From Rhodospirillales bacterium (lineage in GTDB: Bacteria; Pseudomonadota; Alphaproteobacteria; Rhodospirillales; JAOUPW01): 6,038 nt of DNA. The notes below the pieces were generated by a model that was not told the origin of the DNA, made no database searches, and worked only from the letters and a program-made list of their open reading frames with translations. A program made the position numbers and the translations under genes. Positions 1 to 5,706 of this stretch are shown here, in pieces. Where the stretch lies: contig JAOUPW010000141.1 of the NCBI GenBank assembly GCA_029879665.1, positions 1-6,038 of the forward strand. Reading direction: 5' to 3'. Numbering within the stretch: position 1 is the first letter of the stretch; the number at the start of each line of letters is the position of its first letter.

Positions 1-937
1 TGCCGGCGCCTTGCCGGGCGATTTAGTCCATAACGCCTATGGCTACGGTCTGTTTACCGGCGGGCTTGGCGCACATTATGGCGCTGAAGCATTGGGCTGC
101 ACGGTGACGCCGGTATCCGGCGGTCTCACCGAACGCCAGATCGTTTTACTGGAGGATTTTGGAGCAAGAGTGCTTTGCGCAACGCCGTCTTATGCGTTGA
201 ATATTGCCGAAGTGGCGGAAAGCAAGGGTGTCGATATCAGAAAATTGCCGCTTGCTGTTGGTATTTTTGGAGCCGAACCGTGGAGTGACGCCATTCGTCA
301 GAAACTGGACGAACGCTTAGGGATCAGGGCCGTTGATATCTACGGTCTATCTGAAATTATAGGTCCGGGCGTTGCCGCTGAATGTATTGAAGCTCGAAAT
401 GGCTTGCATGCCTGGGAGGACTGCTTCCTGTTCGAAACCATCAATCCTGATACCGGCGATGTTCTTGCCATGGGAGAAGTTGGTGAATTGGTCATCTCGA
501 CCCTGGCCAAATGGGCACAACCGATGATCCGCTATCGTACCCGAGATATCACCCGCCTGGAAACGGCGCCTTGCGAATGCGGGCGGACCCATCTCCGTAT
601 CATGCGGATTACCGGGCGCAGCGATGACATGCTGATCATTCGTGGCGTTAATGTTTATCCTTCGCAGGTTGAATCCGTGCTGGTCGGGCAACCCAATATC
701 GACCCGCATTACCAGTTGGTCCTTCAGCGCGAAGGAAATTTGGATACCCTGACCATAGAAGTTGAGTCCAGCCCCGGCGTGAATCCGGATGAATACGATG
801 CCATCGCCAGGAGCGTGGAGCATATAATCAAATCAAGGATCGGGGTGACCTGCCGCACAATTGTATTGAGCCCCGGTGAAGTTCCTCGTTCCCAGGGCAA
901 AGCCGTCAGGGTTCGAGACATGCGGCCGAAAGACTGA
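1..937 (+). CDS. paaK: Phenylacetate-CoA ligase (PaaK-like), C-terminal part; 5' end outside window
   Basis: Members of this family are cytoplasmic AMP-forming ligases that convert phenylacetate or a related arylacetate, ATP and CoA to the aryl-CoA, AMP and PPi, the entry step of phenylacetate catabolism. The frame is open from base 2 to a TGA at 935-937, giving about 311 residues. PaaK proteins are usually about 430-440 residues, so roughly the first 120, including the Ser/Gly/Thr-rich P-loop, lie upstream. Counting the TTG at 11 as residue 1, I see the PaaK-typical YGLFTGGLG block (12-20), a TPSYAL block (58-63), the adenylate motif YGLSE (111-115), the RYRTRD block (174-179), a CECG pair of cysteines (188-191), the hinge region GRSDDMLIIRG (202-212), and the C-terminal subdomain ending in GKAVR, whose Lys297 is the expected catalytic lysine. 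The TTG at 11 is internal, not the start. The gene converges on livF with 6 bases between the stops. The exact arylacetate (phenyl-, hydroxyphenyl-, indolyl-) cannot be read from the sequence. Confidence 0.93.
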   Translation, partial: AGALPGDLVHNAYGYGLFTGGLGAHYGAEALGCTVTPVSGGLTERQIVLLEDFGARVLCATPSYALNIAEVAESKGVDIRKLPLAVGIFGAEPWSDAIRQKLDERLGIRAVDIYGLSEIIGPGVAAECIEARNGLHAWEDCFLFETINPDTGDVLAMGEVGELVISTLAKWAQPMIRYRTRDITRLETAPCECGRTHLRIMRITGRSDDMLIIRGVNVYPSQVESVLVGQPNIDPHYQLVLQREGNLDTLTIEVESSPGVNPDEYDAIARSVEHIIKSRIGVTCRTIVLSPGEVPRSQGKAVRVRDMRPKD

Positions 938-943
938 GAATTT

Positions 944-1648
944 CTAGATTCCCAGATAAGCTTCTATAACTTTTTCGTTGGCAAGAAGTTCTTTGCCGGG
1001 ACCGGACAGCGTGACCTCTCCGGTTTCCAGCACATAAGCACGATCGGCAATTTCCAATGCCATAAAAGCGTTTTGTTCGACCATGAAGATTGTGGTTCCG
1101 GCGGCGCGCAGCTGGTTGACAATATCGAAAATTTCTTCGACCAGCTGTGGCGCCAGGCCCATGCTGGGCTCATCCAGAAGCAAGATTCGCGGGCGCGCCA
1201 TCAGTGCCCGGCCCATAACCAACATCTGTTGCTGGCCGCCTGATAGGACCCCTGCCATCTGATGGCATCTCTCCTTTAGGACCGGAAACCGATCATACAC
1301 TTGCTCGATCGTTTCCGCAGCTTCATCGCGGCTGCGGGTGAATGCACCCAGCATCAGGTTGTCCTCAACCGACATGGGACCAAACACCTGCCGACCTTCC
1401 GGGACCTGACTGATCCCCATCTTTACCCGTATTGATGATGATTTGCGGCCGACCTCTTGTCCGAGTAGCCGGATGGTGCCACTGCTGGCCGGCTGAACAC
1501 CGGATATGGTCCGAAGAAGCGTCGTCTTACCTGCGCCATTGGCCCCGACAAGGGCGACCAGTTCCCCTTCTTCGACATCCACATCAATACCGCGAAGCGC
1601 CTGGATGCGACCGTAATGGCTGGAGAGATTCCGAATCTCGAGCAGCAT
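944..1648 (-). CDS. livF: Branched-chain amino-acid type ABC transporter ATP-binding protein LivF
   Basis: This is one of the two cytoplasmic ATPase subunits that drive the HAAT-family importer, pairing with LivG on the LivH/LivM membrane pair. It has 234 residues (E. coli LivF has 237), so it is full length. In order: Walker A GANGAGKT (35-42), Q-loop Gln81 in the LivF-typical segment QVPEGRQVF, signature LSGGQQQ (135-141), Walker B ILLLDEP (155-161) and VEQN (190-193) at the switch position. The glutamine in place of the usual switch histidine is normal for LivF. The ending EAYLGI is also typical. The ATG follows the livG TAG directly and no clear Shine-Dalgarno sequence precedes it, so translation probably depends on coupling to livG. 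This is the last gene of the operon. Its 3' end faces the ligase gene 6 bases away, and no terminator is visible. Confidence 0.95.
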   Translation of the reverse strand: MLLEIRNLSSHYGRIQALRGIDVDVEEGELVALVGANGAGKTTLLRTISGVQPASSGTIRLLGQEVGRKSSSIRVKMGISQVPEGRQVFGPMSVEDNLMLGAFTRSRDEAAETIEQVYDRFPVLKERCHQMAGVLSGGQQQMLVMGRALMARPRILLLDEPSMGLAPQLVEEIFDIVNQLRAAGTTIFMVEQNAFMALEIADRAYVLETGEVTLSGPGKELLANEKVIEAYLGI

Positions 1649-2419
1649 CTAACACACTTTCTGTCTATGACCGAGGTAAGCTTTGACTACGTCCGGGTTC
1701 CGGCGGATCTCATCTGCGTTGCCTTCGGCAAGTTTTCGTCCGCTATCGAGAACAATAATATGATCAGAAACGCCCATCACCAATTTCATGTCGTGTTCTA
1801 CCAAGACCACGGTAATCCCCATGTCAGCGATACGTTTAATCAGTTCGTTAATTTCCTGCGTCTCGGACGGATTGAGACCCGCAGCCGGTTCATCGAGCAA
1901 AAGCATGCTGGGTTCACTGGCAAGAGCACGAGCGATTTCCAGCCATTTCAATGCACCATAAGGCATGGAGTCCGCATCGCTGCCGATATATTCCTCAAGA
2001 CCCACGTCGCACATGATCCGTTCGGCCCGCTCGCGGCAAACCCGTTCGCCTTTTTTGATGGACCGGAAACCGAAAAGCGCCGGCAGAAACCGGCTGTCGT
2101 TCCTCAGATGGTTGCCAACCATGACGTTTTCGACGGCACTCATATTAAAGAAAATCTGCAAATTCTGAAAGGTGCGTGAAATTCCGTATCCGGCTAACTT
2201 GAAAGTTGGGATTCCCGTAATATCCAGATCATTAAAAATTATTTTGCCCGCGCTTGGAGAATCAACACCTGTTATCAGATTAAACAAGGTCGTCTTACCG
2301 GCACCATTGGGACCAATGATTGAATGGATGGCGCCGGGATTGATGGTAAAGTTCAAGTCTTCGACTGCACAAATTGCCCCGAATTCCTTACTCAAGTTTT
2401 CCACGCGAAGCAGAGTCAT
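1649..2419 (-). CDS. livG: Branched-chain amino-acid type ABC transporter ATP-binding protein LivG
   Basis: This is the second ATPase subunit of the importer. It has 256 residues (E. coli LivG has 255). Visible elements are Walker A GPNGAGKT (36-43), Q-loop Gln85 in SRTFQN, Walker B MLLLDEP (172-178), the LivG/LivF-type PAAGLNP block (178-184), the switch histidine His209 in VEHDM, and the ending VVKAYLG plus a short basic tail. The ABC signature is degenerate: the stretch 152-159 reads MPYGALKW where many LivG proteins have a form like L-S/P-Y-G-x-Q-R-R, so the usual Gln/Arg residues are missing while the following LEIARAL is intact. A good Shine-Dalgarno AAGAGG (2428-2433) lies 8 bases before the ATG. 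The start overlaps the livM stop by 4 bases (ATGA), and the TAG stop abuts the livF ATG. Confidence 0.95.
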   Translation of the reverse strand: MTLLRVENLSKEFGAICAVEDLNFTINPGAIHSIIGPNGAGKTTLFNLITGVDSPSAGKIIFNDLDITGIPTFKLAGYGISRTFQNLQIFFNMSAVENVMVGNHLRNDSRFLPALFGFRSIKKGERVCRERAERIMCDVGLEEYIGSDADSMPYGALKWLEIARALASEPSMLLLDEPAAGLNPSETQEINELIKRIADMGITVVLVEHDMKLVMGVSDHIIVLDSGRKLAEGNADEIRRNPDVVKAYLGHRQKVC

Positions 2420-3360
2420 TTTTTCCGCCTCTTGAATGCGGACAGTAACGTCGGCACCAGACCCCGGCGCATGAAAATTAACGTGATAATTAATGCAGCA
2501 CCGAAGACCAGCATTTCATAATCATGAAAAACCGTCAGTAGTTGCGGCAAGGTGGTCAGTAAAGCGGCACCGACAACGGCGCCGAAGACAGATGCCATGC
2601 CGCCCAGGACAACCATGGTCACCAGTTCGATGGAGTGGAAGAAATCTCCCTCAGATGGAGTCAGAAATCCCGAAGAATGGGCAAACAGACTGCCGGCAAT
2701 GCTGGCGAACACAGCCGATACGACGAAGATCAACACCTTGTAATGAGCGACATCGACACCCGCGACAGAGGCGGCAACTTCCGACCCGTGCACCGAGCGC
2801 AAGGCGCGTCCAACCGGAGAATTTATCAGGTTGAGCGCCAACCATACAGCGACCAGCAAAAGACCACCGATCATCCAGTACCAAACCTGCTCGTTTCCCG
2901 GTTCCCAGCCGAAGGCGGAAAACCCGTCAACCGACATGCCATCTGGGCCGCCGGTCAGCTCGCCTTCCTGATTAAGGACAATCGAAATAACAATTCCCAT
3001 GCCCAGGGTTCCCATAGCCAGATAATGACCACGCAGCTTCATGATCGGACGGGCAATAACATAAGAAAGTAACCCGACGAACAGGGCCCCGGTCAGCATC
3101 GCTACAAGAGGCGGCCAGCCATGATTGCTGACCAGAATACCGGAAAAATAAGCACCCAGAGCGAAAAACCCTGCATGACCCAGGCTGATTTGGCCGGCAT
3201 ATCCGATCAACAGGTTAAGCCCGACACAAACGATCGCGTTAATACCAACCCGGTTAGCAACGTCTAAATAATAGCTGTTGGGCAATAAGAACGGCAGGAT
3301 GGCAATGATAATTGCAAGAGCAAGAATACCCCCGGTTTCTGGCTTGGCTAGCGCGTTCAT
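2416..3360 (-). CDS. livM: Branched-chain amino-acid type ABC transporter permease LivM
   Basis: This is an inner-membrane permease that forms the translocation path with LivH. It has 314 residues, shorter than E. coli LivM (425) but in the common size range for this family. It is strongly hydrophobic, with about eight or nine membrane segments, roughly at 11-27, 38-56, 62-78, 83-104, 115-130, 162-180, 207-227, 244-275 (possibly two) and 283-297. Family hallmarks are LNLLIGYAGQISLGHAGFF (48-66), the cytoplasmic EAA-like coupling loop with GRALRSVHGSEVAA near 184-197 followed by AGVDVAHYK, and the VVLGGMASVFGAVVGA segment (250-265). The C-terminus is basic (KRRKK). The ATG overlaps the livH TGA by 4 bases and the TGA overlaps the livG ATG by 4 bases, which points to one transcript with coupled translation. 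The Shine-Dalgarno is only a loose GGA-rich run. Confidence 0.95.
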   Translation of the reverse strand: MNALAKPETGGILALAIIIAILPFLLPNSYYLDVANRVGINAIVCVGLNLLIGYAGQISLGHAGFFALGAYFSGILVSNHGWPPLVAMLTGALFVGLLSYVIARPIMKLRGHYLAMGTLGMGIVISIVLNQEGELTGGPDGMSVDGFSAFGWEPGNEQVWYWMIGGLLLVAVWLALNLINSPVGRALRSVHGSEVAASVAGVDVAHYKVLIFVVSAVFASIAGSLFAHSSGFLTPSEGDFFHSIELVTMVVLGGMASVFGAVVGAALLTTLPQLLTVFHDYEMLVFGAALIITLIFMRRGLVPTLLSAFKRRKK

Positions 3361-4232
3361 ACCCGTTCCGTTCCCCGTCCGCCAAACAGGCCGTTCGGCA
3401 TCAGGAACAAAACAGCCAGGATAATGATAAAGGCGACCGCGTCTTTGTACGCCGACGAAATGTATCCAGCAGTCATGACTTCACTGATACCGACGATCAG
3501 ACCTCCGGCAATTGCGCCCATGGGTTTTCCCAGTCCTCCCAGGACTGCGGCGCAAAACCCTTTCAGTCCCAACATGATGCCAACCCCCGTATAAGTCAGC
3601 GAAATGGGTGCGATCAGGATACCGGCGCTGGCACCCAGAAGGGCGGACAGACCGAAACTCAAAAGCAGCACTATGCGCGTATTGATTCCCATTAATTTGG
3701 CGGCCAGCGGATTGTGGGAGGTGGCAATAATCGCCTTACCCATCATGGTGCGGTTGAAAAACAAGTGCAGGGCGACCACGATGACAACCGTACTGCCGAT
3801 TATCCATAAACTCTGCGGCAGAATTGATGCACCGCCGATCATAATCGGATCGTTGCCGGAAAATGCCGGAACGCTGTGAATATTGCGATCCCATACCACC
3901 TGGGCGGCGCCTCGAAAGAAGATAGAGGCTCCGATGGTGATGATAATCAACGTAACTATTGGAGCGTCACGGGCAGGCTCGACGGCGAACTTTTCCAGCC
4001 CCAACCCAACGATCACCGTTAATACAATAGCGAGAAGGATTGCAATCGGCATGGGCAATCCCAGGCCAATAAAAAACACCGTACCCATGCCACCCAGCAT
4101 GACAAATTCGCCCTGGGCAAAATTGATCACATGGCTTGCATTATAAATAATAGCAAACCCAAGACCGACAAGCGCGTAAATGGCGCCAACGGTTATTCCG
4201 GAAAACAAAAACTGTAAGAGTTCAGCTAGCAT
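3357..4232 (-). CDS. livH: Branched-chain amino-acid type ABC transporter permease LivH
   Basis: This is the second inner-membrane permease of the importer. It has 291 residues, close to the usual LivH length (E. coli 308). It is very hydrophobic throughout, with about eight membrane segments. Diagnostic blocks are SGITVGAIYALVGLGFAIIY (11-30), the LivH motif NFAQGEFVMLGG (37-48), the EAA-like cytoplasmic loop from RTMMGKAI (161-168) to AAKLMGIN (177-184), and KGFCAAVLGGLGKPMGAIAGG (224-244). The ATG at 4230-4232 fits the normal LivH N-terminus (short leader, then the first membrane segment), and no better start is seen. The 18 bases before it hold no recognisable Shine-Dalgarno sequence. It follows livK after an 85-base gap carrying a terminator, and overlaps livM by 4 bases. 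Confidence 0.95.
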   Translation of the reverse strand: MLAELLQFLFSGITVGAIYALVGLGFAIIYNASHVINFAQGEFVMLGGMGTVFFIGLGLPMPIAILLAIVLTVIVGLGLEKFAVEPARDAPIVTLIIITIGASIFFRGAAQVVWDRNIHSVPAFSGNDPIMIGGASILPQSLWIIGSTVVIVVALHLFFNRTMMGKAIIATSHNPLAAKLMGINTRIVLLLSFGLSALLGASAGILIAPISLTYTGVGIMLGLKGFCAAVLGGLGKPMGAIAGGLIVGISEVMTAGYISSAYKDAVAFIIILAVLFLMPNGLFGGRGTERV

Positions 4233-4249
4233 AGTTCAGATTATGTCAG

Positions 4250-4284
4250 AAAAAGCGGCTCCCCCATATAAAAATGAGGGAGCC
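4250..4284 (-). terminator. Intrinsic terminator between livK and livH
   Basis: On the - strand an 11-bp stem, GGCTCCCTCAT paired with ATGGGGGAGCC (4257-4284, one G-U wobble), closes a 6-base AT loop. Two bases later comes a run of five T (4250-4254). It begins 33 bases after the livK stop. The + strand has no T run on its side, so it acts on the livK transcript. Because livH, livM, livG and livF lie downstream with no evident promoter of their own, it probably works as a partial terminator that lets a fraction of transcripts continue. That role is inferred from layout. Confidence 0.82.
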
Positions 4285-4317
4285 AGCAGCCTATCCAGTC
4301 CAATTAATCGCGATGAC

Positions 4318-5478
4318 CTATTTAAGCATTTTCCAGTCACCGCCGCTTACCTCGACCATTACGAACGAAGCTTCATCCAAACCCAGATGATCGGTCGCCG
4401 ACATGGAGTAAACACCATCCACACCAATGTAGTTTTTGGTTTTTTCGATTTCCGCACGAACCGCAGCCTTGTCGGTCGATCCTGCGCGTTTGATGGCTTC
4501 AATCGCAATCATCAGGCCGTCGTAAGCGTGTCCACCAAAAGTTGATATCTCACTGCCCGTTTTGGATTCGTACATTTTCTTATATGAACCAGCAACTTTC
4601 TTTTGCACGTGGGAATCCGGCAAAGCATCGACCACAACCAGGGCGGCGGCAGGAAGACGCACGCCTTCGGCGCCGCCATCAGCATTCTTGATGAACGATT
4701 TCGAAGCGGAGCCATGGGTTTGATAATGCGGGATGTTGGCTCCCAGCTGCTTGAAATTCTTAGCGACGATTGAAGTCGCGGCGCCGAATCCACAATACAA
4801 CATAGCCTGTACACCCGCCGTATTTTTGATTTTGGTGATCTGAGTTGTCATGTCCGTGTCACCTTTACCATGGGTCTCATCAGCTGCCAGAGTAATACCC
4901 GCGCCCGATGCCAGTTTCAGGACATTGTCTCGGCACGATTTGTCAAACCCACCACTTCCGGACAATAACCCGATCTTGGAAATGCCACGGCCCTTCATAT
5001 CCTTGAATATTTTCTGAACGGCCAGGGTATCTGTATGAGGCGTTTTAAAAACCCACTTTTTAACCGGATCGACGATAACACCCGCACCACCAAATGAAAT
5101 GAACGGGATCCCCGCTTTCTCGACGATCGGGATAACCGCCATGGTCGCCCCCGTGGTAGAGCCGGCAAGAATGATATCAACCTTGTCGTCATTAATTAAA
5201 CGCTTGGCAAAGGGAACTGCTTTTTTTGGGCTACCGCCGGAATCGTAGACGATAAGCTCAAGTTTCTTGCCAAGCACGCCACCTTCGGCGTTGATCTTAT
5301 CGACGTACATCTCCAGCGTTTTCTTTTCCGGATCGCCGAGGAACGATGCGCCACCGGTTACGGCTAAAAACGATCCGATCTTGATTGTTTCCGCAGCCTG
5401 TGCATTACCTGTTGCAAGACCAACTGCCGTAACTACACCGAGGGCTGTCAGCCCTGCCTGCTTGATAAGCGATTTCAT
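4318..5478 (-). CDS. livK: Periplasmic substrate-binding protein of the Liv-type ABC importer
   Basis: This is the periplasmic receptor that captures the ligand and hands it to LivH/LivM. It has 386 residues (E. coli LivK 369), so it is full length. The N-terminus is a Sec signal peptide: MKSLIK, a hydrophobic stretch from about 8 to 24, and a likely cut after AQA (26-28), so the mature protein begins AETIKIG. No lipobox cysteine is present. The rest has the type I periplasmic binding fold of the peripla_BP_6 family: IKIGSFLAVTGG (32-43), the conserved INAEGGVLGKKLEL block (62-75), STTG in the pocket region (107-110), lobe 2 from about 150, and GGHAYDGLMIA (315-325). The ATG has a strong Shine-Dalgarno. 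It is the first gene of the importer operon, followed by a terminator. The ligand is uncertain: branched-chain amino acids are the default, but the adjacent aryl-CoA ligase argues for an aromatic acid or amino acid. Confidence 0.94.
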   Translation of the reverse strand: MKSLIKQAGLTALGVVTAVGLATGNAQAAETIKIGSFLAVTGGASFLGDPEKKTLEMYVDKINAEGGVLGKKLELIVYDSGGSPKKAVPFAKRLINDDKVDIILAGSTTGATMAVIPIVEKAGIPFISFGGAGVIVDPVKKWVFKTPHTDTLAVQKIFKDMKGRGISKIGLLSGSGGFDKSCRDNVLKLASGAGITLAADETHGKGDTDMTTQITKIKNTAGVQAMLYCGFGAATSIVAKNFKQLGANIPHYQTHGSASKSFIKNADGGAEGVRLPAAALVVVDALPDSHVQKKVAGSYKKMYESKTGSEISTFGGHAYDGLMIAIEAIKRAGSTDKAAVRAEIEKTKNYIGVDGVYSMSATDHLGLDEASFVMVEVSGGDWKMLK

Positions 5479-5486
5479 TTTGATTT

Positions 5487-5494
5487 TCCTTCCT
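5487..5494 (-). promoter_or_regulatory. Ribosome-binding site of livK
   Basis: The - strand reads AGGAAGGA, followed by 8 bases and then the livK ATG. It is the strongest Shine-Dalgarno in the operon, in contrast to livH and livF, which have none that I can recognise. This fits a need for high output of the binding protein and fixes the livK start. Confidence 0.85.
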
Positions 5495-5512
5495 GTAATT
5501 TAAGCGACCATT

Positions 5513-5530
5513 TTTGCGTAATTATGCAAA
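5513..5530. promoter_or_regulatory. 18-bp dyad over the livK -10 region; possible operator
   Basis: TTTGCGTAATTATGCAAA is an inverted repeat in which 8 of 9 base pairs are symmetric. It covers the predicted -10 box and start point of livK, the place where a dimeric repressor would block polymerase. The AT-rich centre flanked by GC/CG steps resembles sites of Lrp/AsnC or TetR type regulators only in a general way. No regulator gene is in the window, so the protein is unknown. Confidence 0.45.
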
Positions 5531-5548
5531 TAAGCCTTCAGGTACCAA
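5521..5548 (-). promoter_or_regulatory. Candidate sigma-70 type promoter of livK
   Basis: On the - strand, TTGGTA (5543-5548; 4 of 6 matches to TTGACA) and CATAAT (5521-5526; 5 of 6 matches to TATAAT) are separated by 16 bases. Transcription would start near 5514, giving an untranslated leader of about 36 bases that contains the ribosome-binding site. The surrounding DNA is much richer in A and T than the genes. Other weak hexamer pairs exist in the same stretch, so the exact promoter is a prediction. Confidence 0.5.
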
Positions 5549-5554
5549 ATTATC

Positions 5555-5571
5555 GGATATATGATATTTCC
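5555..5571. promoter_or_regulatory. 17-bp imperfect dyad upstream of the livK -35 box
   Basis: GGATATATGATATTTCC is symmetric around base 5563, with 7 of 8 pairs matching. It ends 7 bases upstream of the predicted -35 hexamer, where activators commonly bind. The sequence is mostly A and T, so a chance palindrome is possible. Its half-sites differ from those of the dyad at 5513-5530, which suggests a different protein if it is real. Confidence 0.25.
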
Positions 5572-5639
5572 ACAATAACTTTATGGATAATAAGTATAAA
5601 ATTCGATTTTTAGCTTCAAAACAGCCAAGCATCGTCCTG

Positions 5640-5676
5640 AAAAAGCCGGCGCATGAGCTTCGACCGCCCGATGCCC
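5640..5676 (-). terminator. Weak candidate terminator of the 2-hydroxyacid dehydrogenase gene
   Basis: About 30 bases after the dehydrogenase stop, the - strand has GGGCAT (5671-5676) able to pair with ATGCGCC (5648-5654) through six base pairs with one bulged G and a 16-base loop. After three more bases comes a run of five T (5640-5644). The loop is long and the stem imperfect, so this is a low-grade prediction. It would separate the dehydrogenase transcript from livK. Confidence 0.3.
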
Positions 5677-5706
5677 TCAGGGGGGCCCTGCAGCCCTGGC
5701 GCTACC

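Noticed and set aside
347..823. Open frame of 158 codons on the - strand inside the ligase gene
   Set aside because: It is antisense to clear PaaK motifs and has no family resemblance of its own.
1070..1080. LivF has Gln192 where ABC ATPases usually have the switch histidine
   Set aside because: VEQN is the normal form in the LivF subfamily, including E. coli LivF, so it is not an anomaly.
1616..2179. Long open frame on the + strand (187 codons) lying against livG
   Set aside because: It is entirely antisense to livG and the start of livF, both of which have full ABC ATPase motifs. Its translation shows no recognisable family, so it is a shadow frame.
3312..3695. Open frame of 127 codons on the + strand across the livM/livH junction
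   Set aside because: It is antisense to two conserved permeases and its low-complexity polar translation is typical of a shadow of hydrophobic coding sequence.
5593..5619. Alternative promoter TTGAAG / TATACT on the - strand
   Set aside because: The spacer is only 15 bases and it lies much farther from livK. The 16-base-spaced pair at 5521-5548 is a better candidate, though use of both is not excluded.
5678..5690. CAGGG-GGG-CCCTG hairpin after the dehydrogenase stop
   Set aside because: It has a five-pair stem with a tight three-base loop and no T run on either side, so it is not a convincing intrinsic terminator by itself.
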